From: Stachybotrys elegans
Taxonomy: Eukaryota > Ascomycota > Sordariomycetes > Hypocreales > Stachybotryaceae
Reading direction: 5' to 3'
Assembly (NCBI GenBank): GCA_020746835.1
Contig: JAGPNK010000001.1
Location: 558,001-622,000 of the forward strand
Length of the DNA: 64,000 nt
Shown piece after piece: positions 1-10,968 of the stretch. The translations under genes were made by a program, and so were the position numbers. The notes beneath the pieces were generated by a model. That model searched no databases and was not told the DNA's origin. It saw nothing but the letters and a program-made list of their open reading frames with translations. Position 1 is the stretch's first letter; each line of letters opens with the position of its first letter.

Positions 1-1731
1 TCCAGTCCATGGCCATGGCCTAACCTCGCCTCACCTCGCCCCTTTGCTGACGAGTATCATTGCAGATTGTGCTCTGCAGGCTGATACAGACCGCCGGCGA
101 TGCAAACCCATGCAAGGTTATCAATGTCATACGCGATGACGATGTGCGTCCCTCCTTTCTGCTCCTGGGCGACTTTCCGGATGGCTAACGTAGCTCCCTC
201 CTCGTAGGATGAAGCCTCTAGCTGCTGTTGCACATGGACCAAGGACCCTGTTACCGGAGTTCCGTACATCTGCACAGGTGGCACCGATGCCAAGGTAAAG
301 ATATACGATGCAGTTACCGGTCAGGTAGTCGATGTTGGTCCACCCAACTCCATCTTCGCCACGTTTTGATTGCTAAGTGCTGTTCACTAGTGTTTTACCG
401 GTCACGGAGGCGTAAGTGATTTGACGAGAATACTTGCGTTCGACTTTCCAGCTCACCAGGAACCAAGGATGTAAATGACCTGGCAACCTCACCCATCGAT
501 TCCTCCATCATCGCCTCGGCCTCGGACGATACCAGTGTGCGTCTGTGGAGTTTGGACCCGAAGCACAAGGCCCAGCCCTGTCTCTGCATTCTCGCGGGAG
601 AGGGTCACTCATGGAACCTGCTGAGCGTGGTAATGTCTTTGTGCCTGCTCTGGTGCGAACCTTCTCTGAGCTCCCTAACACCCCGTCGCTTAGGCTTTTC
701 ATGATAGTGGCCGATATCTTCTTTCGGCAGGCCATGATCAGATTATCAATCTTGTAAGCCTCCAGTTCCTTCTGCCAAGGCGTATGTATGTCTGATTCGT
801 CTGCCCTAGTGGACGATCCCCGACTTGCCAACAGAGCCTGTCGCGACTCCTCTTCAAGTCCACTATCCTCACTTTTCTACTTCTGCCGTACACAGTGGCA
901 TTGTTGACTGGTATGCTTCACGTTATCCGGTTCTAGAATCACCCCAGTCATGCTCACCTTCTCTCAAGCGTGTCCTTCTACGGCGACCTCATCCTGTCTC
1001 GAGCATGCCATGATAATGTCATTGTGCTGTGGAGGGTTGAAGGCTTCTCCTCAGATGATCCGCCGCCGCCTCAATCCATCGCGCCGACACCGCAAAGCGT
1101 GACACCAACCAACTATGATCCTGGGCGGCTAACTCGTTCTGCATTTGTCCCTGCGATATCTCCCCAATGCCCTTCCCAGTACACTCGTGTGCTCGAGTTC
1201 TTTACTCCCAACTGCGGACCACAGTTCTTTATGCGGTTCAAGCTGCACTTCGTGCCTGACCAAAACCCGGTTCTTGCTTTTTGCAACGCGGGCGGACAGA
1301 TATTCTTCTGGGACCTGAAGCGTCTTACTACTTACCGCGATGTTCTCTTGGCCCACGAGGACCACGACCACGACAAGAGCCAGCCCCAACGCTTGCCTCT
1401 CTGGCTCAAGGCCGGCCGTCAGAAAGGCGACACAAAGGCGCGTGGCAAAGGTTCTGCGGGTGATCGAGAGTCACAATCGTCTATGCAGATAGACACTTCC
1501 AAGGGCAAGGACAAGGATGACATAGGCAGCTACAACGCGGAGACTTTGGAGTCGTGGGCATCCAAGTACAGTATGGAGGACCCTCACGATCCGCTCAGGG
1601 CCCATAAGACCGAGTCCTCAACAGCCAACTTTGTTGGTCGCCAGGCTGCTTGGAGTCCCGGGGGTGAATGGTGTGTCATTGTGGGCAGCTCCAACACAGC
1701 CCTGATACTGCAACGTTGGAGGAGCAAGTAA
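1..1731 (+). CDS. eed: Polycomb protein EED (PRC2 WD40 subunit), 5' end missing
   Basis: This is the C-terminal 433 residues of an EED/ESC-type seven-bladed WD40 protein, the H3K27me-reading scaffold of nuclear PRC2. Exons read as 66-143, 208-324, 391-411, 468-629, 694-753, 810-910 and 969-1731; bases 1-65 are the end of an intron. The spliced frame gives a CTWTKDPVTG block followed by a WD strand ending VKIYDAVTGQ, then FTGHGGDVNDLATSP, DDTSVRLWSL and AFHDSGRYLLSAGHDQI. After these come the EED-specific HYPHFSTSAVHSGIVDC and YGDLILSRACHDNVIVLW segments. These match EED in order and spacing. A charged, low-complexity insert of about 70 residues lies before the last blade, as is common in fungal EEDs. 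The 21-nt exon at 391-411 is inferred from frame continuity. The start lies outside the window. Confidence 0.85.
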
Positions 1732-1818
1732 ACTGGCAGTTATCGCAAAAAGTAAATAGATGAGAGGCAATTGTATAAGTTTTTTTTTCTTTCTTGCATT
1801 CCTTTCTTGGGAAGGGGT

Positions 1819-2991
1819 TCATCCTTTTCTTATAGGCAGTGATGAATGCATCCTCTTTTTATCTCGCTCATCCTGACCGCCACATTCTCGAAATATCTTC
1901 TGCGTGAAGTGGTCGAGTTCGCCCCGATTATCCATGATCTTCTGTAGGCACCCACGAGCCTTTTCCCTCTCCCTCTGCCTTTGTCTCTCGGGGTCATTGG
2001 CTCCGGTATCTAAGTTGCTCGTGCGAGGCACGACGAGGTCGGCAATATAGAGCGATGCCATCGCTCGGAGCCTTAGATAGTCGTGGCTCTTGGAGTAGGG
2101 CGGCTCCGCCATCAAGCTGTCCAGTCTTTCTGCGATTTCCTGCATCGACTTGAGAGCCTTTGCCCGAAGACGATCACCCCTCTCCTCGGCTCGCGCATCC
2201 TGTCCCCCCGTCGCGCCGTCCGCCTCTGCGTCGTAGGAAACTTCCATGCTACCTTCTGACATCTCCTCTTCCAGGCGCATACTCGCATCCTGCTGCTCCG
2301 CATAGACGTTGTACATCTCGCAGCTCAGCTGCGCGAGTTGAAAGTCAAGCGCCGACACGCTGTTGGGGCGCCGCGGGTCGTAAGGGTGCTGCTGGATGAG
2401 CGTCTCGTAGTAGGCCTTCAGCTTGGCCATGTTGGCTGCCGAACCCCAGCGTTTCGCGGCGCCAGCAGAAGGCTCCTCCCCGTTTCTCATGAGGATCTCG
2501 GCGCCGATGGCCCAGAGGTGGTGTTTGCGCACATCGACGGGCGCGCCGTCGGGTCGAAGCTGCAGAATCACGCCGTACGCCCGCGCAGCCTTGTTGATTT
2601 CTCCATGGTCGAGGAACTGGTGGATAGCTTGGATGAGAACATGGAGATGGCCGACGCTCTCGTCCGCTTCGGCACCCTTCTTTCCGGGCTTGGACTCTTC
2701 TTCCTCCTCCTCCTCTTCCGTGTCGGGCTCAGAGGCAGCTGTGGCAACGGGTTTGAACTCTAGGCCGCGGTGGGGGAAATCCCGAATGGAGGCGGAAGGA
2801 TCTTCGTCTTGGTCGGTAAGACCAGCAAGGGGAAATTGTGAGAGAAGCGAGGGCGGGTAGCTGAATGGGTTGATGGTGAGCGGGAGTCGTGTCCGGGGCG
2901 CATCAAACTCGCTTGAAGTTGGTGTTCGCTTTCTCTTCAAGGCGTTGGGTAATTGGGATTCCCTATCTTCCAACTCATCTTCGGAATCCAT
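1819..2991 (-). CDS. rrn11: RNA polymerase I core factor subunit Rrn11
   Basis: Single-exon gene of 390 aa. Its central part (HQFLDHGEINKAARAYGVIL, then VRKHHLWAIGAEILMR) resembles the Rrn11 family (RNA_pol_I_TF), the TPR-like subunit of the yeast core factor that recruits RNA polymerase I to rDNA promoters in the nucleolus. The N-terminus is acidic then basic (MDSEDELEDRES, KRKR), a glutamate run follows, and the C-terminus is rich in Arg/Glu/Gln. I chose the ATG at 2991 because an acidic low-complexity start is normal here. An in-frame ATG at 3111 would add 40 residues and cannot be excluded. It is convergent with EED, with only about 90 nt between the stops. Assignment is by remembered family similarity, so a generic TPR protein is the alternative. 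Rrn7, its partner, is encoded at 52.2-54.1 kb. Confidence 0.72.
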   Translation of the reverse strand: MDSEDELEDRESQLPNALKRKRTPTSSEFDAPRTRLPLTINPFSYPPSLLSQFPLAGLTDQDEDPSASIRDFPHRGLEFKPVATAASEPDTEEEEEEEESKPGKKGAEADESVGHLHVLIQAIHQFLDHGEINKAARAYGVILQLRPDGAPVDVRKHHLWAIGAEILMRNGEEPSAGAAKRWGSAANMAKLKAYYETLIQQHPYDPRRPNSVSALDFQLAQLSCEMYNVYAEQQDASMRLEEEMSEGSMEVSYDAEADGATGGQDARAEERGDRLRAKALKSMQEIAERLDSLMAEPPYSKSHDYLRLRAMASLYIADLVVPRTSNLDTGANDPERQRQREREKARGCLQKIMDNRGELDHFTQKIFRECGGQDERDKKRMHSSLPIRKG

Positions 2992-3509
2992 ACCACGCCA
3001 ATATTCTCTCACTATCGCGTTATATGGGGTGCGGTTAAAGATATGGCCAATTCCGTTGGGATTTTGAAGTTTTAAAGTGAAGCAAGCAACTGATGATCGG
3101 ACTAGATTCAACTACGTTTGGCGGTTGCTGGCCGCCTAACAACTAAATCTGGTAAACCAAAACATCCGGAAAAGTAAAGAAGCACATGCCGGCTCATAAA
3201 TATTCACCATGTAGCAAAGAACGAGGCGCGTTGCATTTGAACGCTGTTACGAGTCACCCTATCCAGTAGCAGGTGCAGGGTAAGCTATTCGTGAATGATC
3301 AATATCTTCCACTGCATGTTCCCGGTCTGTCTACATTTCGTTCGAGCATAATATCTGCACAATAATGGACGCCATCTATTTCTTAGAAGACCTGAGCGTT
3401 CCTGGCCTAGGTAACAAGAATTCAAACCAGGCCGGATCGATCTAGTTCATGCCCCAGCATTTTGATATACATCGGCATCGACTACTTTACACACATGCGA
3501 CCAACAGTC
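2992..3509. other. Intergenic, RRN11 upstream region and nuo-29.9 3' end
   Basis: No gene recognised. It holds the putative RRN11 promoter or 5' UTR, including an in-frame upstream ATG at 3111, and the 3' UTR of the complex I gene. Confidence 0.6.
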
Positions 3510-4341
3510 TTACATGGACTTGCGGTCAAAGTACTCCCACTGGCCCTCAACGGGCTTCTCCTCGAGCTCCTCCCAGCTGCAAACACCTGTTAGCTTCATG
3601 ATGAGTAAACACACCGATATGAGGTCAACTTACACCTTGGCCTGAGTCATCCTGTCGACCAACTGAAGCTCACCCTCGGCAACCTGGATAACCTCCTCGA
3701 TAAGACCAGCACCAATCTTGTGCTCGAGCTCATGAATCCTATTCCGTGATTAGTCCCACTTGTCCGTTTTCCCAAGATCAGCCATATGTTATGACATACT
3801 GGTCAGCCGTCAACTGCGGCTCATCCATCCACTCCACCTGCTCGTGGTTCTCCAGAGGCTTACGCTCGGCCCAGACACTCTGGTCCTCACGCTCTGCCTC
3901 CGTCCTGATGCCCTCCAGCTCAGGTCCCTCGTTCACCTCGCCGTCCCACTGCTCGACTCGGATGTCGCCAGGCTCGTGACGGTTGCCAATGACGAACACA
4001 CGGTCGCCCAGCTTGACTGTGCGGGCGGCGCTGCCGTCAACACGGCCGCTGTTGACGCGGAATTGCTCGGGGTTCTTGCCAACAATCTCGCGGGCCTTGG
4101 CGGACCATTCCGCGTAGCCAGGGGGGACCATGGACTCGACGAAGGACATGCGCTGCTTGGTCACAGCCTCGACGGATTGGCGGTACAGTGACGTCTCGGG
4201 GATTTGCTTGAGCTTGTCGAGGGTAGAGCCGTAGAGGTAGAGGAGGGTCGATCGGGGAGTCGAATGGGTCCAGAGACCGGTGAGACCGGTCGGCGTACCG
4301 GCCTCGAGGTATCGCGCGAGCACTCGGAGCGTCGGCCGCAT
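3510..4341 (-). CDS. nuo-29.9: NADH:ubiquinone oxidoreductase 29.9 kDa subunit (NDUFA5/B13)
   Basis: Accessory subunit of the peripheral arm of mitochondrial complex I. Three exons (4341-3800, 3738-3634, 3576-3510) give 237 aa. The N-terminal TGLTGLWTHSTPRSTLLYLY and TLDKLKQIPETSLYRQSVEA are the NDUFA5 signature. The fungal C-terminal extension carries the acidic linker and ends in EYFDRKSM. The start at 4341 gives MRPTLRVLARYLEAG, a basic amphipathic mitochondrial presequence-like N-terminus; an ATG five codons upstream is less typical. Introns of 57 and 61 nt have GTAAG and GTATGT donors. It shares a 500-bp divergent promoter with ETF-alpha, and both products feed electrons to ubiquinone. 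Confidence 0.93.
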
Positions 4342-4841
4342 GCTTGCGAGTTCCAATGGGTTAATTGGGGGGGAATGGAGTTGGGATTGAGGTGGTTGAT
4401 CTGAGGTCGTCTGGCTGGATCAGAGCTTCAGAATTACGATGAGCCAATTAGTCACGTGACTCCACTGGAGAAGGTCACCAGCAACCACAGTAACAGATAT
4501 TTGCAGAGTACCGGTGATTATAACAAGTATCAACTGATATCGCCCTACATATGAACAGCGTGCTTCAAACAGAGCTACATCCCTACTTTTGCATGCCCAT
4601 AATTCCCGTATCAGCACCAGTAACGGCAGAGGCGTCATATATTTTGAATGTGAAAGTCATGTGACCGTTATTGCAGCGTCGTGCGGCGCTTATATAATCT
4701 TTGACTACCCTGTACGGAATGGTGCACATGTCTGATTACACCGGTAGTAACCGGTGGCTATACGCATTCATAGCCGATCCCGGTCTTCCTCTCTCCCACC
4801 CCACGAACACCAGCGACTTACCTACCCACACGGCTCACAAC
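4342..4841. promoter_or_regulatory. Divergent promoter of nuo-29.9 and ETF-alpha
   Basis: 500-bp interval between two head-to-head respiratory genes. Visible elements are a CCAAT at about 4444, a perfect 10-bp palindrome GTCACGTGAC at 4451-4460 (bHLH/E-box type), a related GTCATGTGAC near 4657, and TATATAA at 4691-4697, about 145 nt before the ETF-alpha ATG. The function of the elements is inferred from sequence only. Confidence 0.6.
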
Positions 4842-5950
4842 ATGCTTCCCCTAGCAAGGCGAACCGTTGCGCGCAGCGCTGGCAGACTGATTGAGGGCGC
4901 GCCCGCGCTCGCATTCCGCTGCTATACCCGGCAGAGACTATTGTCTACGCTCGCCGTGCTGGAGCAACGAGATGGCAAGCTCAACGCCGGCTCCTTGAGC
5001 GCCTTTACTGCGGCACAGAAGCTTGGAGGCCCGGTTCACGGCTTCATCGCTGGAAGTAGCGTAGGAGCTGCCGCAGAGGAAGCCGCCAAGGTCGATGGTG
5101 TCGAGAAGATTATTGTCGTGGACAATGCTGCATATGAGAAGGTCTGCTACCGCCCATGATCATACCTCGGCTTGTGTTGCGCAACCACTCACGGCATTGA
5201 TAGGGCCTCCCCGAGAACTACGCCCCTCTACTGGTAGAGAACATCAAGAAGGGAGGATACACTCACATCATCGCCGGCCACACTGCCTTCGGCAAGAACC
5301 TTCTTCCCCGAGTCGCTGCTCTTCTGGATTCGCAACAGATTTCCGACATCACTTCTATTGAGAGCGAGAACACCTTTGTCAGACCCATCTATGCTGGCAA
5401 TGCCATCGCCACTGTCGAGTCCTCAGACGCGATCAAGATCATCACCATCCGAGGAACAGCCTTTGCTGCTGCCACCCCAGAGTCCGGAAGTGCGGCAATT
5501 GAGCAAGGAGTAGACCCCAATGCCGATTCACCTACGGAATGGGTGTCGGAGGACCTCGCCAAGTCGGATCGCCCAGACCTTGCCACTGCCAGTAAGGTTG
5601 TGTCTGGCGGCCGTGGTCTCAAGTCCAAGGAGAACTTCGACAAGATCATGATGCCCCTCGCTGACACCCTCGGTGCAGCAATTGGCGCGTCCAGGGCGGC
5701 AGTGGACAGTGGATACGCCGACAACAGCCTTCAGGTCGGACAGACGGGCAAGGTCGTGGCCCCTCAGCTGTATATGGCTGTTGGCATCTCCGGCGCTATC
5801 CAGCACTTGGCGGGTATGAAGGATAGCAAGGTTATTGCTGCCATTAACACGGACGGCGATGCACCAATTTTCCAGGTTGCAGACGTCGGCCTGGTGGGTG
5901 ATCTCTTCGACAAGGTTCCTGAACTGACGGAGAAGATCAAGAGCTCGTAA
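4842..5950 (+). CDS. Electron transfer flavoprotein alpha subunit, mitochondrial
   Basis: Two exons (4842-5141, 5204-5950) encode 348 aa, close to the usual 330-350. ETF-alpha pairs with ETF-beta in the mitochondrial matrix, binds FAD and AMP, and passes electrons from acyl-CoA and other dehydrogenases to ETF:ubiquinone oxidoreductase. Residues 1-30 are an Arg-rich presequence ([16 protein letters not shown]). The C-terminal half holds the family's FAD-binding motifs: [14 protein letters not shown], then [20 protein letters not shown], then [20 protein letters not shown] near the end. The reading frame is open upstream of 4842, but this ATG is the one that gives the targeting peptide. The 62-nt intron has a GTCTGC donor. 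Confidence 0.95.
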
Positions 5951-6469
5951 CCACTTAACGCACAATAAACTGTAATTTTACACACGATACCTACTCAATT
6001 TCAGATTTGGATTTCCATTTCTTGCTCCTTGTCTATAAAGGGTCAAGATATAGAAGACATTCTACATTGTAGCCATGATCTCGTTTCCGATTCAAGACGT
6101 TCAAATAAGGAAGAAAAAAGTCGAAATTCCATCAGTATTCTTCTAGAGCTATCAAAGCCTACTGCTGGTCACTTTCTGGCTTGCAGATTAGTGCGTCTAA
6201 ATAACAGCCATGGTCTCAGCTCCAACTCCACCCCTCTCTGTAGTGGTGAACAGAGGGAGCAAGATTCCAGACCACTTGCCTCGATCTTTACAGAGGATAA
6301 CCAAACCAAGAGATCTGCGTGTATAGCAGATCCCCTCCCGCGTCCATATTCATTTGGTGAAAAAAAGAACCCATTGTCAATGGGAACACACAATCCTGCT
6401 GGCAGTGGCAGTGACGAAGAGCTTGTCACAACCGAACTTGCAACTCATTGGGGATCAGAGCTTGCCCCC
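5951..6469. other. Convergent intergenic region
   Basis: 3' flanks of ETF-alpha and the BAR gene. A 188-codon open stretch on the + strand (6029-6595) overlaps the BAR gene end and has no recognisable protein features. Nothing else seen. Confidence 0.55.
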
Positions 6470-7752
6470 TTAAGCACCCTCCTCGCGGGTCTTGCGGTAG
6501 CTGGCCTAATTCACCAATCATCAGCCCCCGGGATCAATGCATGGAATATGCGGAAGCGTGGCTTACTTCTTGCTCCGTCTGCAGACCCTCAATGACGGGA
6601 GCGAGCTCGGCCAGGATCTCGTATGTCTTCTTGTGGTACTCCATCTGGGCGGCGATGAGCTCGGACAGGTTGCGAAGAGACTCGGGGGTGTCGAGAACCT
6701 GGACTCCTTCAGTACGCAATTTTAAAAAAGACTATCGGCACTGGATGCAACTTACGTTCTTCATGACGCTGACAGCCTCTTCGGTCTGGGTGACGAACTC
6801 GTCCTCAGCCTTCTCAATCTCCTCTTGAGCCTCGGGGTTCAGCTCCTGCTCATCGTGCTGGGGCTGGCCAGCCTGACCGCCCAGCTTGAAGGTAGTGCCC
6901 TTGACGCGAGCCTTGACGGCATCCAGAGACAGCCTTGACTTCTCGACGTTCTTGCGAGCGCGGGTAGCGAAGGTGAGGTTGGTGTTCAGCGTGGTGTTCC
7001 AGCCAGCCAGGAAGCGGCTCTGGATTTGGGCGTCCTGGGCAAGACGTGCCTCACCCACACGCTCCATAGCAAGCGCATACTTCTCGAGTGCAGTAGCAAG
7101 GGGATCCTCGCCAGCTCCAGTGTGGTTCTGGTGCAGCAGCTGGCTGCTAGCCAAGCTGGCGCGAGCGATGGCATGGTTGAACGTCTTGGGTTGGGGCTTA
7201 GCCGAGGGAGGAGCCACGAGAGCTGCCTGGGCTTCGGCCGGGGTGGTGGCAGAAGAGAGCAGAGTCACCTTCTCGCTGACGGTGCGACCGAGGTCCTGGA
7301 AGCTCTCCCTGATGTTGGGAGGGTAGTCGTAGGCCTCGTTGGAGTATTGAGAACTGTCAGCGACCTGCGTTAGCGCGTGACGTATGAGGGAAATCGCAGC
7401 ACAGGTATTGGGCCAACTAACGTGACAGCAACCATCTTCTGATGGGCCTGCTTGAGGGCGTCGACCCTCTTCTCGAGGTCGATGTAGTCGGGAGGAAGCT
7501 GGGTCTGCGATTGGCGGGGGGGCCTGATCAGCTATCTGCTACTAGCTAGAACACGGGCGAAGACGACAAAATACCTTATCATCGACCTGGCCGAGCTGCT
7601 CCTTGGTGAACTGGAAGGTACGCGACGCAAAGGGCGTGATCTGAGCGCCGAAATCCCTAAATAGCACAAGCTCGCACAATCAGCTTCAGGAGGTGCGCTG
7701 GTAACGGCGCAAGCACGCACGACAGGTTCTTGCCGATGTTCTTGAAATCCAT
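6470..7752 (-). CDS. BAR-domain protein, Gvp36-like
   Basis: Six exons (7752-7721, 7656-7575, 7504-7422, 7353-6756, 6698-6567, 6505-6470) encode 320 aa, nearly the length of yeast Gvp36. The protein begins MDFKNIGKNLSDFGAQITPF and is helical throughout: an N-terminal amphipathic stretch, FTKEQLGQ, a YIDLEKRVDALKQAHQKM helix, then long helices through MERVGEARLAQDAQIQSRFL and ARKNVEKSRLSLDAVKARVK. This is the endophilin/Gvp36-type BAR fold that binds curved Golgi or endosomal membranes. It ends in ASYRKTREEGA with no SH3 domain. Splicing is supported by exact codon completion at all five junctions. The last exon is only 36 nt. Confidence 0.88.
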
Positions 7753-8263
7753 CTTGACGAGATGTTGCAGGGACGATTATTGAATGTGTTGAAACAGAGT
7801 CGGTAGAGGGGAGGCCTCGGTGATAGATGTCGTGGCGATGGATGATGACGAGCTCTGGTACTATGTATAGGCAACGTTTGGCTGGATGCAAGTTGTTGAT
7901 AGGTAGGTATGGAGACGAGACAGCCCAGCGTTGTCTGTCACAAGCGAAATGTCTGCCAAGACCCAGGGGCGCCGCTCGTTTGATGCTAGGCTGCAGGAGA
8001 GACCCACTGTTGTTCAATGTGCGCCATCCGCCATCGACGCTGGGCCTGTTGAACCCCTAAAAGAACAGCCTGAAGATTGGAGGATGCACTGAGCCACTAA
8101 CCAGGCAGTAGTGCCTACTAATTTTGACGACTGCACACGTGACACAGCATCATTCGGCCTGGAAACTGCAATAGCTGCCGCTGGTTCGCTGGAATAATCA
8201 CGAGATAGATAATGTGAACAAGCAGGCTGGGTATCTTGGCGATGGTTAATGGAGGAAAACTAC
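7753..8263. promoter_or_regulatory. Promoter region of the BAR gene
   Basis: About 510 bp between two genes of the same orientation. It contains a CACGTG hexamer at 8136-8141, about 385 nt upstream of the BAR start codon. No coding sequence recognised. Confidence 0.4.
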
Positions 8264-10341
8264 CTAATCTACTATGTGCTTCTGGTCAGCCCAAGACGGC
8301 TCCACCGAGCGACATACGGATTCGTAGTCGCGAAGGGTTGGATGATTCGAGTTCAGCCCTGTAGTAGTCCAGAACATGGTCCAGTTGGAGTCGGAGAGCT
8401 TATTTGTTCCCCAGGACCGCTCAAAGTACCACTTATTCACGGGGTTGTCCTTTCGGCTCCTCCAGCACACTCCGCTTGGGAAGCAGTCCCGGACCATGGC
8501 ATTGAAGACGATATCTGCCACGCCGCCGCTCCCTTGTTGACTCTTGAGCACTGCAAACTTGTCGAGATATGGTACGAAACGACCCGTTCGATACGCAGTC
8601 TCCATATCGATGTCGGCAGGCTTTTCCCATGTCAATATCGCGCCTCCTTCATACTCTCCAGCTATAATGATGCCGGCCAGGTTCTCGTTTACCCGGTTCA
8701 GGTAGTCTTGAACATCGAGTTTGCGGTTGAAGGAGTCCTCAATCAGGTGCACCAAACGCGGCATATCAATGCACTTGTCCGTAAGTCGAAGACGTGGTGA
8801 GCCGGGTTTGGGTGGTGTCCAAGGGTGTGTTCGAGGGTTAGGAAAAATGGTGAGAGGCAGGCCGCGCTTCACGAGAGTGGTAGCGCCCGCAATACTTTGA
8901 TTGAACTGCCCGTTTTGTATGCGCTTCGCTGGGAGAGAAGATGAGTAGACCGGCTTGTCTGTGAGGAGGTTGTGAAGCAGAGGGTTTTGTCTCTTTCGAG
9001 TAACCACCATGCCATCGAACCCAAGTGCACTGTGATCATTAGATGTCGCAACCGAGTCGGATGAGGACGGCGCGTTATTGGCAGCAGCAAAAGGTGTAGT
9101 GATAATGGCTGACGACGAGGCCGGGAGCATCGCCAAGGCTTCTTTGGCCAGGCTGAGATTGGCAGCATGAGTCATCGCCGCTATTGGGCTTTGATGCCCT
9201 TCGGCCACTGGGGACCCTTCTGGGCCCACGAGGAGCTTGACGAGCGTGTCGTACTCCTGTTCCAGATTGATAAAGCGATGGCAAGCCCCGGGCCTTCCAG
9301 GTTCAGGGGTGCCACCAAGAGGGTCGAGGATCATGATTCTCTCCACGGCCGCAATCTTCTCCGGGCGAGACAACTCCAAGTCGGGTGCTCCTTGCACACC
9401 TTGGCCATCTGTTGCGGGGAATTGGTAACCAACGAGATACCTTGTGAGGGCTAGGACCACCTCGTTGGAATCAACGGGCTTGGATGCAGACAGCTCGTCG
9501 TGGCAGGCAAGGGATGGGATGACCGGTATGAGGCCCTGCATGAGACATCGCTTTAGGTAGCTGAGTTCTGAGACTCGAATACCCCCGGAGAGGAACGATG
9601 GTGATGACTCCGAGGCACGAGGACTGCCTATAAACACATTGTCAAGAGGCTTCGCCGCCGGTCTGCCAAAGGATTCAAGAGTATTGCACAAGCGCATAGC
9701 CTGATGCTGGAAAGCGTCGCGAGTCTCGTCAGGGCCACAGTCCACGACCACAATACTAAGAAGACCCAGCACCTTCAATTGGGTCACTGTCCTGGCCACC
9801 CCGTGCAGTGTCTCCTGGTCAATGTCCTGAGGCGCTCGTAGCTTCAGGATTGCCACATGGAGCAATGGAGCTGCATTGGGCGATTCCTGGGGACTCTGCA
9901 GGGGCGGAATGGCCTCGGAATCTTCCAAAGTGTACGTCTTGAGATAGCCTTTGGCATCACGTCTTGTAGCCGAGGCCTCGAGTACAGACACAAGTACATC
10001 CTTTTGTGGTGTCAGAGAGGGCTCATATAGACACATTGGCCAGAAAGCCTGCCGGCAATTGTAGACTCTTGACTTACTCTGCCCAGGGCCCTCTGCTGCT
10101 TCCAACGAGAAGCTGATGGGGATGAAACGGATCGCACCGAAGAAGCTGGCGCATTCAAGGGAACTGACGGGACTGTGGTAGACCCAGAGGACGAATGTCC
10201 TTGGCGTGAGGGAGCAGCCGGCGCGAGGGCATGACGCTGATGAGCATGGCGGGCGTGGATGTGTCCATGGAGGCCTCCTTTACATGCTGGGAGCAAATGG
10301 CCGCAGCTGGATGCTTTCTTGCTGGCAAAGATCCAATTCAT
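8264..10341 (-). CDS. arg-14: Amino-acid N-acetyltransferase (N-acetylglutamate synthase), mitochondrial
   Basis: Catalyses acetyl-CoA + L-glutamate to N-acetylglutamate, the first step of arginine (ornithine) synthesis in mitochondria. Two exons (10341-10078, 10000-8264) give 666 aa, normal for fungal NAGS. Residues 1-85 form a Ser/His/Arg-rich mitochondrial leader. The splice joins GR to DVLVSVLEASATRRDAKGYL, the conserved start of the amino-acid-kinase-like domain. The middle carries SELSYLKRCLMQGLIPVIPS and the C-terminal third is the GNAT-type domain (NLAGIIIAGEYEGGAILTWE, then YLDKFAVLKSQQGSGGVADI with the acetyl-CoA loop). The 77-nt intron has a GTAAGT donor. The gene diverges from the dehydrogenase at 10969. 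I saw no arginine attenuator-type upstream ORF; that element is known from the carbamoyl-phosphate synthetase gene, not NAGS. Confidence 0.93.
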
Positions 10342-10968
10342 GCTCGAGGCGGTAAGGACATGAGCAGGTCGTCGGTGACCGCTCGCGAAAATGAAGAACG
10401 CTGCGGCCTGCGCTGGAACAATGCTACCAGTAGGGCATGTCGATGGGAGATATAATTGAAGAGGAGTGGTGGAACCTGACAGGTTCTCAAGACGTACTCA
10501 ATCAGTATAGGTAGGCTGCATGTAAGTCTTACAATGCAGGTGCAGGAGCGTAAGGAAGAAGAAAAAAACAAGTCGAGGTGAGTCAAGATTCCGATTGCCG
10601 AAGAATGATAGTTGGGTACATGAAGCTAACCAGAAGCTACGTGGGTTCTATTATTGATTTGTAGCGATCAGCAAGTACCACACCACGCCGATATGCCGAT
10701 AGCATGTACCCGGCGTCCATGAGGTACTGAGGCCCACCCAACAACAAGCAATGCGCCCCGAGCTTGCCTGAACAGCTCTTCCCCCAATTCCAGGCGTTTC
10801 TTACCCTTTCCCCATCTTGGACGCTGATAAATTTCGTCCAACGTAATCAAGGTGTTATACATAAGAACTGTGAGCGGCATTTTAGTCTTTTCTCTCGAAG
10901 TGAATTCCAACGCAATACCTGAACCGTGGACAAGGCTCAAGCCACCAAACCATCAAACCACCACCAAC
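10342..10968. promoter_or_regulatory. Divergent promoter of NAGS and the HIBADH-like gene
   Basis: 627-bp head-to-head interval. I see no convincing TATA or known factor site; small open frames here lack protein-like features. Confidence 0.4.
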
